A stretch of 64,000 nt of DNA from Spirosoma sp. SC4-14 (GCF_037201965.1 NZ_CP147518.1:2355001-2419000), one strand, 5' to 3'. Positions 51,335 to 60,737 are shown, numbered from the stretch's first letter. Notes: generated from the letters alone by a model not told the origin. Translations and numbers: made by a program.

Positions 51335-52480
51335 TTACGCGTTCTCTTTTTCGCTCTTTAATAATGGAATTTTTATAACAAATGCGCCTTCCGATTCGCC
51401 AACCCAAACGGGCTTACTGGTGAGTAATCGATATCGGTTTACAATATTGGTCAGACCAACACCCGTCGATTCTTCCATTCGGGGGCGGGGCTGGAGCCGA
51501 TTCATAATGCGGAGATAATCGTCTTCGATGTCGATTGTTACAATAAGTGGTTCTTCGTCCGACATGCGATTATGTTTCACGGCGTTTTCCACCAGCAGTT
51601 GTAGCGTCAATGGTGCAATCTGGTAGCGGTCGCGGTCGGCATCGGGTACGTTGATGTGCACCTGCAATCGTTCGTCGAAACGAATGCGTAGCAAAAACGT
51701 ATACGATTCAATAAAATCGAGTTCAGTTCGTAACGGCAACCGTTCGGCATCGCGTTGTTCGAGAATGTACCGATAGGCTTTGGAAAGACGGTTGATAAAC
51801 TGGACCGATAGTTTGGGGTCGACCTCTACTAACGACGACAGAATACTAAGGCTGTTAAAGAGGAAGTGCGGGTTTACCTGATTGCGTAGTGCCATGAACT
51901 GAGCCTGAGCCGCTTCTTTCCCTAACTCTTCGGCCTGTATGCGTAATAGAGCCAACTGACTATATCCGCGCCGATTGGCTGCCAGATAATAGGCCATTAG
52001 CATGGCCATAATGGTTAGGCCGTTGTTGGCTTTTTGACGCCGGTCTGGTCGCATTGGTGATCGGGGCTCACGTCTGGGTTCTGGTACTTCACCAAGTTTC
52101 TGCCGAATTTCCTGTCGGGCAACGTGGCCATAAATCTGATGCGTGATGGCGTGAAAAACCGTATTGAATACAAGAGCCAGCGTAACGGCCACCAGCAACG
52201 TAGCCAGTTGAGCCGACCAGTTCATGTTGATAAGAAATTCGCGCCCCGACCGATTAAACAGTTTTTCTTCGAGCCATTCGGTAACGCTCAGCCAGCCAAT
52301 AAAAAACAGAATAGTTAGCGGAATTTCAATAAGCCAGAGTCCCCAGGCTCCCTGCACAAACGACCAATCCCACTCATTTATATTGTAGTAGATCCGAATA
52401 GGCCAGTAAATGGCAAAAACGCCAGCCGCCAGCAGCGCTTTTTGCTTTAGGGTTAGCGTATGAGACGATGTTGAATCCAT
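51335..52480 (-). CDS. LytS/YpdA-type sensor histidine kinase
   Basis: 381 aa. Four hydrophobic segments in the first 190 residues (about 15-30, 45-60, 85-105, 150-165) form the membrane sensor without a large periplasmic domain. The His_kinase domain starts at ALRNQVNPHFLFNSLSIL, with the phospho-acceptor His of NPHFLFN near residue 203. The ATPase part has LLVENAVKHNRM (N box) and GVGLTNIVNRYRLL (G box). It phosphorylates the LytTR regulator encoded directly downstream. The signal is unknown. Confidence 0.93.
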   Translation of the reverse strand: MDSTSSHTLTLKQKALLAAGVFAIYWPIRIYYNINEWDWSFVQGAWGLWLIEIPLTILFFIGWLSVTEWLEEKLFNRSGREFLINMNWSAQLATLLVAVTLALVFNTVFHAITHQIYGHVARQEIRQKLGEVPEPRREPRSPMRPDRRQKANNGLTIMAMLMAYYLAANRRGYSQLALLRIQAEELGKEAAQAQFMALRNQVNPHFLFNSLSILSSLVEVDPKLSVQFINRLSKAYRYILEQRDAERLPLRTELDFIESYTFLLRIRFDERLQVHINVPDADRDRYQIAPLTLQLLVENAVKHNRMSDEEPLIVTIDIEDDYLRIMNRLQPRPRMEESTGVGLTNIVNRYRLLTSKPVWVGESEGAFVIKIPLLKSEKENA

Positions 52481-52585
52481 TTACTTACTATAAATGAGCG
52501 AAATGCGGAGCCTGAATGAGTGCCGTAACAGGTATTGGTATTCGGTCGGCGTTATCTTACGTAAATCTATGCTTGATTAAACTCA

Positions 52586-52626
52586 ATACCGACGAAGTCC
52601 GCCTGCAAGACTGATTTCGTCGGTAT
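52586..52626. terminator. 11-bp hairpin after the small secreted protein gene
   Basis: ATACCGACGAA (52586-52596) pairs with TTCGTCGGTAT (52616-52626); AGTC/GACT inside extends the fold. It begins ten bases past the stop of the small secreted protein gene on the minus strand and could terminate it before the LytS gene. Confidence 0.55.
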
Positions 52627-52635
52627 GCGGGGCCG

Positions 52636-52995
52636 TCAGGCTTTGAGCGAGATTTGCTTTTGCGCCGGTAGGGTTTCAATAACAATCGTTTTTTCGACTT
52701 TCTCGCCGGCTTTTAAAACCGTCAGATGGTACGATCCGGGTTCTAATTCGCTAAGATCCAGTTTTTGCCGAAATCCGTTTATTACGGTACTGGTTTTCAA
52801 AAATAACGTATGTCCTTCGCCGTCCAGCAATTTAATGGTGGCATCGGCTGTTTGCGGAGCTACGTAGACTTCTACTTTCTGATTGGTTGATCGGATAAAT
52901 ACATCCTGCTGATCGTCAGTAGTGTTTTGGGCGAATGATGCCGAAGCGGCAGTGAGGCCCAGCAGTAAAGCGATTACTTTTTTCATGATCTTCAT
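52636..52995 (-). CDS. Small secreted beta-sandwich protein, unknown function
   Basis: About 119 aa from the ATG at 52995 (MKIMKKVIALLLGL); a second ATG at 52986 gives nearly the same protein. The signal peptide ends at ASFAQ. The mature 95 residues look like a single beta domain (VEVYVAPQTADATIKLLDGE, LDLSELEPGSYHLTVLKAG, EKTIVIETL) similar in layout to the DUF3244 or type IX C-terminal Ig-like folds of Bacteroidota. There are no catalytic residues to point out. It is upstream of the lytS-lytTR pair on the same strand, separated by a hairpin, and may be its target or sensor partner; that is a guess. Confidence 0.65.
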   Translation of the reverse strand: MKIMKKVIALLLGLTAASASFAQNTTDDQQDVFIRSTNQKVEVYVAPQTADATIKLLDGEGHTLFLKTSTVINGFRQKLDLSELEPGSYHLTVLKAGEKVEKTIVIETLPAQKQISLKA

Positions 52996-53445
52996 TGGTT
53001 TTGTTATTTCGTTGAGACAAAGGTGTCGTACAGAAATAGCTTCAGAAAAAGAATCGGATTGAATGCCGGGTTTGTGGGGTTGAACAGGGCTTTTGGCCCG
53101 ACCGATTATTGACAATGTCGCGCTCGATAACGCCCACTAAACCGTCCGCCCAATCCGGCCGTACCGACACCGAAGGATAAAAGCGACAGAAAAAAAAGGA
53201 GAACGCATCTGCATAAGATAGTGGAAAAACTACTTACTAATACGAGTCTGTGGGCTGCGTTGTTGCGTCTGAATTGGAGATAAATGCAACACAAACGGAT
53301 ACTTTTAGAACCTGTCGGGGAGCTGATTGCAGAACTGGTACCTATAAATTGGCTATGGTCTGTTCGTTAAAGCAGTACTTTTTACCTTACTAAGCCTTAT
53401 TTGGTCAAGCACTTATCATTGCGTCATTGTCTACTCAATTACGGT
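52996..53445. other. Intergenic region, no gene seen
   Basis: 450 bases between the divergent small secreted protein and SGNH hydrolase genes. Only short ORFs are present (for example 28 codons from 53283, MQHKRILLEPVGELIAEL...), none with family likeness. Promoters for both genes must lie here; TACTTTTT at about 53372 is a partial -7 box for the hydrolase. Confidence 0.45.
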
Positions 53446-54720
53446 ATGTTAAAAAACTTCTCGGTATCATTTCTAATCATCATGCTTGCTGGCAGCTTCT
53501 CGCTGGCCCTGGCTCAATCCGATACCCTGGCCAAAGCCAAAGAATGTCGGGTTCGGGGTGGGCTACCTTATTTCTTTAAAAAAGTAAAAAAGGGGATGCC
53601 TGCCAAAATCGCTTATTTAGGTGGCAGCATTACCGAAGCCCAAGGTGGCTGGCGAGAGCAATCGCTACACTGGTTTCAGCAGCAATATCCAAAAAGTAAA
53701 ATTGAACAGATAGCCGCGGCTATTGGCGGTACGGGCTCCGATTTGGGCGTATTTCGGTTAAAACAGCAAGTACTGGACCATAAGCCCGATCTGGTCTTTG
53801 TTGAATTTGCGGTGAATGATAATGGCAAAAACGAGGAACAAATTGCGGTTGCGATGGAAGGAATTGTTCGCCAAATCTGGCGGGCTAACCCACAAACCGA
53901 TATTTGTTTTGTGTACACACTGACGGCTACGATGGCACCGATATTAGCTAAAGGCTATTTCCCGCTATCGGCTACGGTGATGGAAAAAATAGCCGACCAT
54001 TACGAAATTCCGAGTGTTCACCTTGGTCTGGAAGTCGTAGAACTGGCCGAAAAAGGTGAGTTGGTTTTTAGTGGAAAACCGGGCGAACATCCCGGCAAAC
54101 TGGTTTTTTCGGCCGACAATGTTCATCCCTACCCACAAACCGGTCATAAGCTCTATACTGAAGCACTGATCCGCGCTGTTGGTGTGCTTGAAAAAGCAAC
54201 AAATGGCCGAAAGGCTCAGCTTAAAGAGCCATTATACCCCAACAATTGGGAGAAAGCACAAATGGTCAGTGCCGAACGGGTAACACATTCGGCAGGCTGG
54301 CAGACTATTACACCCACTACCGATTCGGTGGCCCGGATATTGGCCAACCGCTTTTCGTCTTTATTAAAAGCCACCACACCGGGGGAGCGATTTCTGGTGC
54401 GTTTTCGGGGAACCCATCTGGGCCTATACGATGTAATGGGGCCGGGCTGCGGGCAGTACCGCGTTGTGATCGATGGACAGGAGCCACGATTATACCCCCG
54501 TTTCGACAGTTATTGTACCTATTATCGATCTAATTTCTTTATTCTGCCTGCTCTGCCCGATGGCGAACACACCATCGAATTTTATGTAGACTCCGAAACG
54601 CTCGACAAAGCGGCTATACTGCAAAAACGGAATCAAACCATAAAAAATCCAGATCAGTATGCACCCAAAAACTGCTATGCGGGGCAATTATTAGTGATTG
54701 GGGAGGTATTGAACCACTAG
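53446..54720 (+). CDS. Secreted SGNH/GDSL-family hydrolase
   Basis: 424 aa from the ATG at 53446 (MLKNFSVSFLIIML); the signal peptide ends at LALAQ. SGNH blocks: Ser in KIAYLGGSITEAQGGW (block I), Gly in IGGTGSDLGVF (block II), Asn in VFVEFAVNDNG (block III), Asp/His in ADNVHPYPQTGHKLY (block V). The C-terminal 170 residues form a beta-sandwich (VRFRGTHLGLYDVMGPGCGQ, HTIEFYVDSETLD) that may bind carbohydrate. Such enzymes deacetylate polysaccharides or cleave esters in the periplasm or outside. It is a single gene with no sugar-uptake locus next to it. Confidence 0.87.
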   Translation: MLKNFSVSFLIIMLAGSFSLALAQSDTLAKAKECRVRGGLPYFFKKVKKGMPAKIAYLGGSITEAQGGWREQSLHWFQQQYPKSKIEQIAAAIGGTGSDLGVFRLKQQVLDHKPDLVFVEFAVNDNGKNEEQIAVAMEGIVRQIWRANPQTDICFVYTLTATMAPILAKGYFPLSATVMEKIADHYEIPSVHLGLEVVELAEKGELVFSGKPGEHPGKLVFSADNVHPYPQTGHKLYTEALIRAVGVLEKATNGRKAQLKEPLYPNNWEKAQMVSAERVTHSAGWQTITPTTDSVARILANRFSSLLKATTPGERFLVRFRGTHLGLYDVMGPGCGQYRVVIDGQEPRLYPRFDSYCTYYRSNFFILPALPDGEHTIEFYVDSETLDKAAILQKRNQTIKNPDQYAPKNCYAGQLLVIGEVLNH

Positions 54721-54798
54721 GTATAGCTACCTATTTTACCACTCAAATTAAATTTTCTGCCATTCATCAGTTAATAATAAGTTTTTTTAACAGGTACC

Positions 54799-54829
54799 TT
54801 GCATCACATAGTACCTTATGTTAACTTTG
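54799..54829 (+). promoter_or_regulatory. Bacteroidota-type promoter for padR-pspC unit
   Basis: CTTG (TTG at 54799-54801), a spacer of 20 bases, then TAACTTTG at 54822-54829, an exact TAnnTTTG box. Transcription would start near 54836, leaving a leader of about 115 bases before the PadR ATG at 54952. Confidence 0.65.
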
Positions 54830-54951
54830 TTGCAAGAATTCCGGATGATGATTTTCCGTCGGTGGTAAACCCGCTTTCCTAGCATTCCGAAATTCGTAAT
54901 CATAATTGCCGGAGCACCGGACCCGGACTTGTTTTAAATTTCGATACACCG

Positions 54952-55359
54952 ATGAATATTGAAAATGCTCAGGTGCAGATGCGAAAGGGAATTCTGGAAT
55001 TCTGCATTCTGCACATCATATCGAGGGGCGAGGTTTATGCCTCCGATATGCTCGATGAACTGACTTCTGCCCGGATCATGGTGGTAGAAGGGACTCTTTA
55101 TCCACTCCTGACCCGGTTGAAAAATGCGGGGCTATTGGATTACAAATGGGTTGAGTCTACCTCCGGGCCTCCGCGTAAATATTATATTCTGACCGATCTT
55201 GGTCGTAACTCGCTCACCGCTCTAAACGAAACCTGGCAGGAACTTGCCGCATCTGTAAACTCTATTGTAGGTAAAGCTGAACAGCACCTTAAACCAGCCA
55301 ATGGGAGTACGTCAGTTACCCCAGCCCCGGACCCATCTAATCCTTCAGCCAACGCTTAA
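54952..55359 (+). CDS. PadR-family transcriptional regulator
   Basis: 135 aa. Winged helix-turn-helix of PadR type: QMRKGILEFCILHIISRGEV, MVVEGTLYPLLTRLKNAGLL, the wing TSGPPRKYYILTDLG, then a C-terminal dimerisation helix. The tail after residue 115 is Ser/Pro/Ala-rich and probably disordered. The next gene, a PspC/DUF2807 membrane protein, begins 21 bases later; this PadR-PspC pairing is common in Bacteroidota, and PadR probably represses its own operon. A good promoter lies about 120 bases upstream. Confidence 0.92.
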   Translation: MNIENAQVQMRKGILEFCILHIISRGEVYASDMLDELTSARIMVVEGTLYPLLTRLKNAGLLDYKWVESTSGPPRKYYILTDLGRNSLTALNETWQELAASVNSIVGKAEQHLKPANGSTSVTPAPDPSNPSANA

Positions 55360-55380
55360 CCTATTCTCTTCTCTATCGCC

Positions 55381-57897
55381 ATGAAAAAGACAATAAGTAT
55401 CAATATAAGTGGAGTCATCTTCCACATTGAAGAGGATGGCTACGACAAACTCAAGAATTATCTGGCATCGGTTCAGCAGTATTTTTCCACTTACGAAGAC
55501 TGCCAGGAAATTGTTACCGATATCGAAAACCGGATTGCCGAGAAATTGCTTGCCAAGCTGAAAGCCGCCGACAAACAGGCCGTTTCGCTGGACGATGTCA
55601 ATGAACTCGTTGCGGCCATGGGTACCGTTGCTGACTTTGAAGCCGTTGAGGAAGAAGAAGTACTCGTGACGAGTGGTGGCCGTAATTCGGCCAGTAGTAC
55701 GGGGCCAGGGGCCAGGGGCATCGGAGGTGAGGACCCAACTCACAATCCCAGGTCCTATGCTTCGAATCCTTCCTCCGAACCCCGTCGGCTGGTTCGCGAC
55801 CTGCGCCGAAAAACCCTTGGTGGTGTAGCGGCTGGTCTGGCGCACTATTTTAATATGGATGTGGTGTGGGTTCGGTTGATTTTCGTGCTGCTTGTTGTTG
55901 GGCTACCTGCCCTGGGTGGATCATCGCACAACGATTTCTTCGGTGGCCTGGGTGGTTTTGCTGTTATCGTATATATCGCTATGTGGATTGCGCTGCCCGG
56001 TGTGATGACCATTGAAGAAGACAAAACCGTAAAAAAATTTTTTCGGAATCCCGAAGACAAAGTTTTGGGGGGCGTAGCGTCTGGTATTGCTGCTTACTTC
56101 GGTGTCGACACGGGTGTTATTCGGCTGCTGTTTGTGCTGGGCATTGTGTTTTTTGGCGTTGGTTTTCTGTTATACATCGTTCTGTGGATTATTTCGCCAC
56201 AGGCCAACACGCTGACAGAAAAGATGGAAATGCAGGGGCAACCCATCACGTTGTCGAATATTGAGCACAGCATTAAGCAAAATCTGAATATCAACGATGC
56301 CCCGAATACTGAGAGTACATTTACCCGAATTCTGCTATTTCCTTTTCGGGCCATAGCGACAATTATCAGTGGATTAGGTAGTGCACTGGGTCCACTTCTG
56401 AACGGTACGCTGACCATCATCCGGGTATTTGCCGGGCTATTGATGCTGGTGATTGCTTTTGCCTTTATGGTGGCTTGCCTGGCAGTATTAGGGGCAGCCA
56501 TTGGAATTGGATCGGGTGGTAATTTTGGTGACAGTGATATTCCTTTTGAGTTAATTCGGGCCGATATAACGATACCGATGGTGCTGTCGGCTTTTCTGGT
56601 CGGGTTTATTCCGGCGTTTGGTCTGGCCATTCTGGGTGTCATGCTTATCACAACCCGTAACGTACTGAGTAGCCGTACGGCGCTAACCATTGGTGGAGTA
56701 TGGCTTATTGCACTGGTGATTTTTGGCGGAACAGCCACTCCGCTCATCAATAGTTTCCAGCGCCGGGGTACGGTTGAAGAAACCAAAGTGCTGGCCGTTC
56801 CGGCGGCCGTGCCAACTTTTGCTATCAACGATCTGGAAAGCGATCACTGGCGGCCGTCGATTGAGTTGCAGGGCTACGATGGCACAACGCTCAGTCTGGT
56901 TCAACGCTTTAAGGCGCAGGGGTCGAGCCGCGCCGACGCTCAGAGCAATGCCCGGCAGGTTAAGTACACGTATGCCATTAAAGACTCGATCGTTCGGTTC
57001 GATAATGCACTTGAACTACAACCGGGTGCGCACTTCCGGGCGCAGGATCTGGACATGGATTTGATGATTCCGTACGAAAAGCCATTCCGAATGACCAGAG
57101 AGTTTGCCCGCTTCATTCGCAATGAATTTGGCGAGAAAGAGTTCGACCGAATGGCATCGAGTATCTGGAAATTCACCAAGAACGATGGCCTGATTTGCCT
57201 GAACTATCCTCGTGAGAAAGACCGAAGCTATAACGACGAAGACAATGATGTGACCGATCTGACGGATGATGTTCAACATGCGGTAACCGATGAATTGGGC
57301 GACGATTTTGACCGCATTGGCGATCATACTCGTCAGTTCAATGTCTCAAATTTCTCGAAAGTAGATGTGGGTGGTGCTTTTGTGGTTCGTTTTCGTAAGG
57401 GAACAACCTACAAAGTAGTGGCCGACGGTCGGGAAAAAGATCTGGACGACGTCAACGTAAAAGTCGATGGTAATACACTGGAGGTATCACTGGATCGGAA
57501 CGGGTTGTTTAGCTGGAACAACCGGAGACGAATTGGACTCACCATTACGGTTCCTTCTATTGAAGAACTTAAATTGACGGGTGCTTCGAAAGCCAGCCTG
57601 TCTGAGTTCGATCACTACAACAACCTGAATATCGAAATGAGCGGTGCCTGCCGGACGGTATTCGATGGCGTGGTTGAGAATTTGTCGGTTAATTTGTCGG
57701 GGGCTTCAAATATTGTATTACGTGGTCGTGCCAATAAGCTGGATGCCGATCTGAGTGGGGCCAGCAAAATAGAAGCTACCAGCATGAACATCGATAAAGC
57801 ATCGGTCGATGCCAGCGGGGCCAGTCATGCTACGTTGGGTCAGGTCGGTTCGCTGGACTCCGAAACCTCAGGTGCCAGCAAAGTGACGCGGCAATAA
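55381..57897 (+). CDS. PspC-PspC-DUF2807 membrane protein
   Basis: 838 aa. Residues 1-90 form a conserved acidic helical region (ISINISGVIFHIEEDGYDKL). Two PspC domains follow: RRKTLGGVAAGLAHYFNMDV (about 140-205) and EDKVLGGVASGIAAYFGVDT (about 220-280), each with a membrane helix. More hydrophobic helices lie at about 315-470. The C-terminal 200 residues are a DUF2807 beta-helix (VDVGGAFVVRFRKG, LKLTGASKASLSEF, with repeated SGAS turns). PspC proteins act in envelope stress response; DUF2807 may form an adhesive or surface-sensing solenoid outside the membrane. It forms an operon with the PadR gene and ends in a bidirectional terminator. Confidence 0.9.
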   Translation: MKKTISINISGVIFHIEEDGYDKLKNYLASVQQYFSTYEDCQEIVTDIENRIAEKLLAKLKAADKQAVSLDDVNELVAAMGTVADFEAVEEEEVLVTSGGRNSASSTGPGARGIGGEDPTHNPRSYASNPSSEPRRLVRDLRRKTLGGVAAGLAHYFNMDVVWVRLIFVLLVVGLPALGGSSHNDFFGGLGGFAVIVYIAMWIALPGVMTIEEDKTVKKFFRNPEDKVLGGVASGIAAYFGVDTGVIRLLFVLGIVFFGVGFLLYIVLWIISPQANTLTEKMEMQGQPITLSNIEHSIKQNLNINDAPNTESTFTRILLFPFRAIATIISGLGSALGPLLNGTLTIIRVFAGLLMLVIAFAFMVACLAVLGAAIGIGSGGNFGDSDIPFELIRADITIPMVLSAFLVGFIPAFGLAILGVMLITTRNVLSSRTALTIGGVWLIALVIFGGTATPLINSFQRRGTVEETKVLAVPAAVPTFAINDLESDHWRPSIELQGYDGTTLSLVQRFKAQGSSRADAQSNARQVKYTYAIKDSIVRFDNALELQPGAHFRAQDLDMDLMIPYEKPFRMTREFARFIRNEFGEKEFDRMASSIWKFTKNDGLICLNYPREKDRSYNDEDNDVTDLTDDVQHAVTDELGDDFDRIGDHTRQFNVSNFSKVDVGGAFVVRFRKGTTYKVVADGREKDLDDVNVKVDGNTLEVSLDRNGLFSWNNRRRIGLTITVPSIEELKLTGASKASLSEFDHYNNLNIEMSGACRTVFDGVVENLSVNLSGASNIVLRGRANKLDADLSGASKIEATSMNIDKASVDASGASHATLGQVGSLDSETSGASKVTRQ

Positions 57898-57900
57898 ATT

Positions 57901-57965
57901 AAAGAGCGAAAGCAGTGAACCGCCGGAAGTAAAATAACGGCGTAAGCAACTTTCGCTCTTTTTTC
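57901..57965. terminator. Bidirectional intrinsic terminator between the pspC and hmuV genes
   Basis: AAAGAGCGAAAG (57901-57912) pairs with CTTTCGCTCTTT (57950-57961), GCCG/CGGC inside adds pairs, and a T-run follows on the plus strand to 57964. A-rich DNA on the left gives a T-run for the minus strand as well. It lies between convergent genes. Confidence 0.8.
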
Positions 57966-58002
57966 TGCGACTAATTTATTCGGATCGTACGTGCCCTGTT
58001 GA

Positions 58003-58782
58003 TTAGCAAACCATTACTCGTCGGCCAGTTTCGGGGTGCGTCATAAAATAGGGTTTCAGCTTAAACACCGCTTTGATAGCGGTTTCGGTCAGTACCTGAT
58101 CGGCGGTGCCTATGCCATAAATGCGTCCGTTGTCGATCAGGATTACTTTCTGGGCGTACTGCAGGGCCAGGTTGATGTCGTGGACAATAACGAAGACGAC
58201 CATATTCTGCGCTGCTAAGTTGCGGACCAGACTTAATATCTGATGCTGGTAGTGAATATCCAGTGCAGAAATGGGCTCATCGAGGAAAAGGTATTTTATT
58301 GATTGATCGGACGGTGGGCGGTGGAGCTGAGCGAGCACGCGAGCCAGGTGGACCTTTTGTTTTTCCCCACCCGAAAGCGACGCAAACGCACGATTTTTAA
58401 ATGAAAGCATACCTGTCTCTTCCAGACAATTGTCTGCAATCTGTTTGTCCAGACTAGTCGGATTAAGGTCGAAATAAGGGTAACGGCCCATCATCACTAC
58501 GTCTAATACACTTAAATCGAATGGTAACGACAACAGTTGGGAGAGCACTGCTTTCTGTTTTGCCAGCGTAGCGAGAGGTATTGATGGAAGCAATTGATCA
58601 CCATACCATACCTGGCCCTGATGGGGTGTTTCGGTACCGGTCAGCAACTTGAGTAATGTGCTTTTTCCTGCTCCATTGGGGCCTAATACCATCGTAAATT
58701 CGCCGGGCATCAGCGTTAGCGATACATCGTTGATCAGCACGTTAGCGCCAATAGAAAACGATAGATTTTCTGCCTTAAGCAT
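58003..58782 (-). CDS. hmuV: Haem/iron ABC transporter ATP-binding protein (HmuV-like)
   Basis: 259 aa from the ATG at 58782 (MLKAENLSFSIG). Walker A is VLGPNGAGKSTLLKLLTG, the signature is FASLSGGEKQKVHLARVLAQ, Walker B is YLFLDEPISALDIHY, and the H-loop His is in FVIVHDINLAL. The upstream bases on the minus strand read AAGGAGGATTTTATG, a strong Shine-Dalgarno sequence that is uncommon in Bacteroidota and fixes this start. It overlaps the permease gene by eight bases. It powers import of haem or an iron chelate through the HmuU-like permease. Closest by form to HmuV; siderophore transport cannot be excluded. Confidence 0.9.
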   Translation of the reverse strand: MLKAENLSFSIGANVLINDVSLTLMPGEFTMVLGPNGAGKSTLLKLLTGTETPHQGQVWYGDQLLPSIPLATLAKQKAVLSQLLSLPFDLSVLDVVMMGRYPYFDLNPTSLDKQIADNCLEETGMLSFKNRAFASLSGGEKQKVHLARVLAQLHRPPSDQSIKYLFLDEPISALDIHYQHQILSLVRNLAAQNMVVFVIVHDINLALQYAQKVILIDNGRIYGIGTADQVLTETAIKAVFKLKPYFMTHPETGRRVMVC

Positions 58783-59842
58783 AAAATCCTCCTTTCTGAA
58801 ATGATCGGGCATTCCGCATAAGGAGCCAGATAAATACAGGGGCACCCACAAAAGCGGTGATGACGCCGATTGGAAATTCGGCGGGAGCTACCAGTCTTCG
58901 GGCCAGCGTGTCGGCCAGGGTAAGCAACGACCCACCCAACAGGGCGGACGCAATAACCAGAAATCGATTGTCGGAGGTTTTCAGTAAGCGCAGGAGGTGG
59001 GGTACTACCAGTCCAACAAACGAAATTACACCTACCATTGCAGTACCGATAGCAACCAGGAGGGTGTTCAATAAGAGTACCTGAATCTTGAGCCGGTCGA
59101 TGTTGTAGCCAAGATGACGCACTTCGTCTTCTCCCAGAATGAGTACATTCAGCGCTTTGGTGAAGCGCAGGGCCAGTAGAATCCCGAGTAAGGTGACGGG
59201 TAGCACAATGGCGAACTGAGTCCAGTCGGCACCGGAAAAGGTACCCAGATTCCAGAATGTAATAGATCGTGCCTGTGGGTCACGGGCAATGTACGACAGA
59301 AAGCCGGTGCCACCAGTTGCCAGCGCATTTATAGCGATGCCCGCCAGAATCATTGTGGCCACATTCACTTTACCGCTAACGGATGCGATCCTGTAGACGA
59401 GCAAGGTGGCAAAAAAAGCAAAGATGAAAGCCACACAGGGTAACAAAAACAGCCCAAGAGCGTCGGTGAACGCCCAGTTGATGTTCTTGCCAAGTACAAA
59501 TACCAAAGCCGCACCCAGCGCAGCGCCAGAACTGGTACCAACCAGTCCTGGCTCAACAATGGGGTTGCGAAATAATGCCTGCATTAATACGCCTGAAACG
59601 GATAGACCCGCACCAACTGTGGCACACAGTAAGACTCTGGGAAGGCGAATCTGCAAAAAAAGCCCTTGCGAAATGGGATCAACCGATGCATTCGACAACC
59701 CCATGCCATTCAACAGAATTTGATTGATATCATCGAATGTCAGGTCGACGGCACCTATTCGCAACGCGGCCACGATTGATACCAGCAGGAGAATGGCCAA
59801 AAGAAGGTACCAAGTTCCGGGCGTCAGAGAAGATAATTTCAT
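58775..59842 (-). CDS. hmuU: FecCD-family iron/haem ABC transporter permease (HmuU-like)
   Basis: 355 aa with nine or ten membrane helices. FecCD signatures: LQIRLPRVLLCATVGAGLSV, GVLMQALFRNPIVEPGLVG with SSGAALGAAL, GEDEVRHLGYNIDRLKIQVL and ISFVGLVVPHLLRLL. It forms the dimeric channel in the cytoplasmic membrane. It follows the substrate-binding protein gene with a one-base overlap (TAATG) and overlaps the ATPase gene by eight bases, so the three genes are translationally coupled. Confidence 0.92.
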   Translation of the reverse strand: MKLSSLTPGTWYLLLAILLLVSIVAALRIGAVDLTFDDINQILLNGMGLSNASVDPISQGLFLQIRLPRVLLCATVGAGLSVSGVLMQALFRNPIVEPGLVGTSSGAALGAALVFVLGKNINWAFTDALGLFLLPCVAFIFAFFATLLVYRIASVSGKVNVATMILAGIAINALATGGTGFLSYIARDPQARSITFWNLGTFSGADWTQFAIVLPVTLLGILLALRFTKALNVLILGEDEVRHLGYNIDRLKIQVLLLNTLLVAIGTAMVGVISFVGLVVPHLLRLLKTSDNRFLVIASALLGGSLLTLADTLARRLVAPAEFPIGVITAFVGAPVFIWLLMRNARSFQKGGFYA

Positions 59843-60708
59843 TACTGGTGAATTAACTTCATGAGCATCAGTATATTTTCGCCCGTGCGAGGGCCCAGAT
59901 AAATCAGATCGTGCTCCTCAATGCGGTAAATTTTTTTGTTTTTCCCGGCTGGTGTCAGCGCAATGCCGGGTAATGCGGCTAATTTCTCCGCATTACCCAG
60001 TCGGTCGTAGCCAAAATCAGTTACCAGAATAATGTCGGGCTGGGCTTTACTGATGATTTCCGGGCTGAGCGGCTTCATACCCTTCAGCGTATCCATTACA
60101 TTTTTACCACCGGCCATCTCCAGCATATAGGACGCTGTTCCGGCTTTGCCGATAACCAGGTAATTGTTAATGACTCGTCCGAAATGGATGATCGCTACTT
60201 TAGGCGTGGTTTTGTATTGCTTCACACTGTCGGCCGCTTGAGCCAGATCGGCATCCAGCTTCGTTTTCAGGCTGTCGGCTTGTTTCTGAGCGCCAAACTG
60301 AGCCGCCAGTGTATCAAAAAGAGCTTTAACTTCAGGAACGGTATGTGCATCAGGAAATACTTTCATTGGCACACCTACTTTCTCCAATTGCTGCATGACC
60401 GCTTCCGGAGCAACGTTACCATCATGATAAACAACGGTCGGTTTAAGGGCGATAATCCCTTCGGCATTAAGCATCCGGTGGTAACCCACTTTGGTCAGTT
60501 TCTGCGCGGCCGGGGGATAGGTACTCGACAGGTCAACGCCCACTAACTGGTCTCCGGCACCGAGGGCGTAAATCAGTTCCGTTAATTGCTTGGCTACGCA
60601 GACGATTCGTTGTTTTTCAATGGTCTGCTGGTCTTTTTGAGTTGATGTACAAGCCGCGATAACAACGATAATAAACGCTGGCAAAAGGACTTTTTTGTAG
60701 ATGTTCAT
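59842..60708 (-). CDS. hmuT: Haem ABC transporter substrate-binding lipoprotein (HmuT-like)
   Basis: 288 aa. Lipobox VIAAC at about residue 20. The type III binding-protein fold is shown by RIVCVAKQLTELIYALGAGD near the start and a long middle helix. The HmuT-like hallmark VGYHRMLNAEGIIALKPTVV is present, with a Tyr and a His where haem ligands are expected in this group. It picks up haem or an iron complex in the periplasm and passes it to HmuU. First gene of hmuTUV; the TonB receptor gene lies 66 bases upstream on the same strand across a hairpin. Confidence 0.88.
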   Translation of the reverse strand: MNIYKKVLLPAFIIVVIAACTSTQKDQQTIEKQRIVCVAKQLTELIYALGAGDQLVGVDLSSTYPPAAQKLTKVGYHRMLNAEGIIALKPTVVYHDGNVAPEAVMQQLEKVGVPMKVFPDAHTVPEVKALFDTLAAQFGAQKQADSLKTKLDADLAQAADSVKQYKTTPKVAIIHFGRVINNYLVIGKAGTASYMLEMAGGKNVMDTLKGMKPLSPEIISKAQPDIILVTDFGYDRLGNAEKLAALPGIALTPAGKNKKIYRIEEHDLIYLGPRTGENILMLMKLIHQ

Positions 60709-60737
60709 TGATTAACAGGGGGGAATGTGGTCATGTA

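Noticed and set aside
53283-53369. 28-codon ORF upstream of the SGNH hydrolase
   Set aside because: Too short, no terminator or promoter of its own, no likeness to a known protein.
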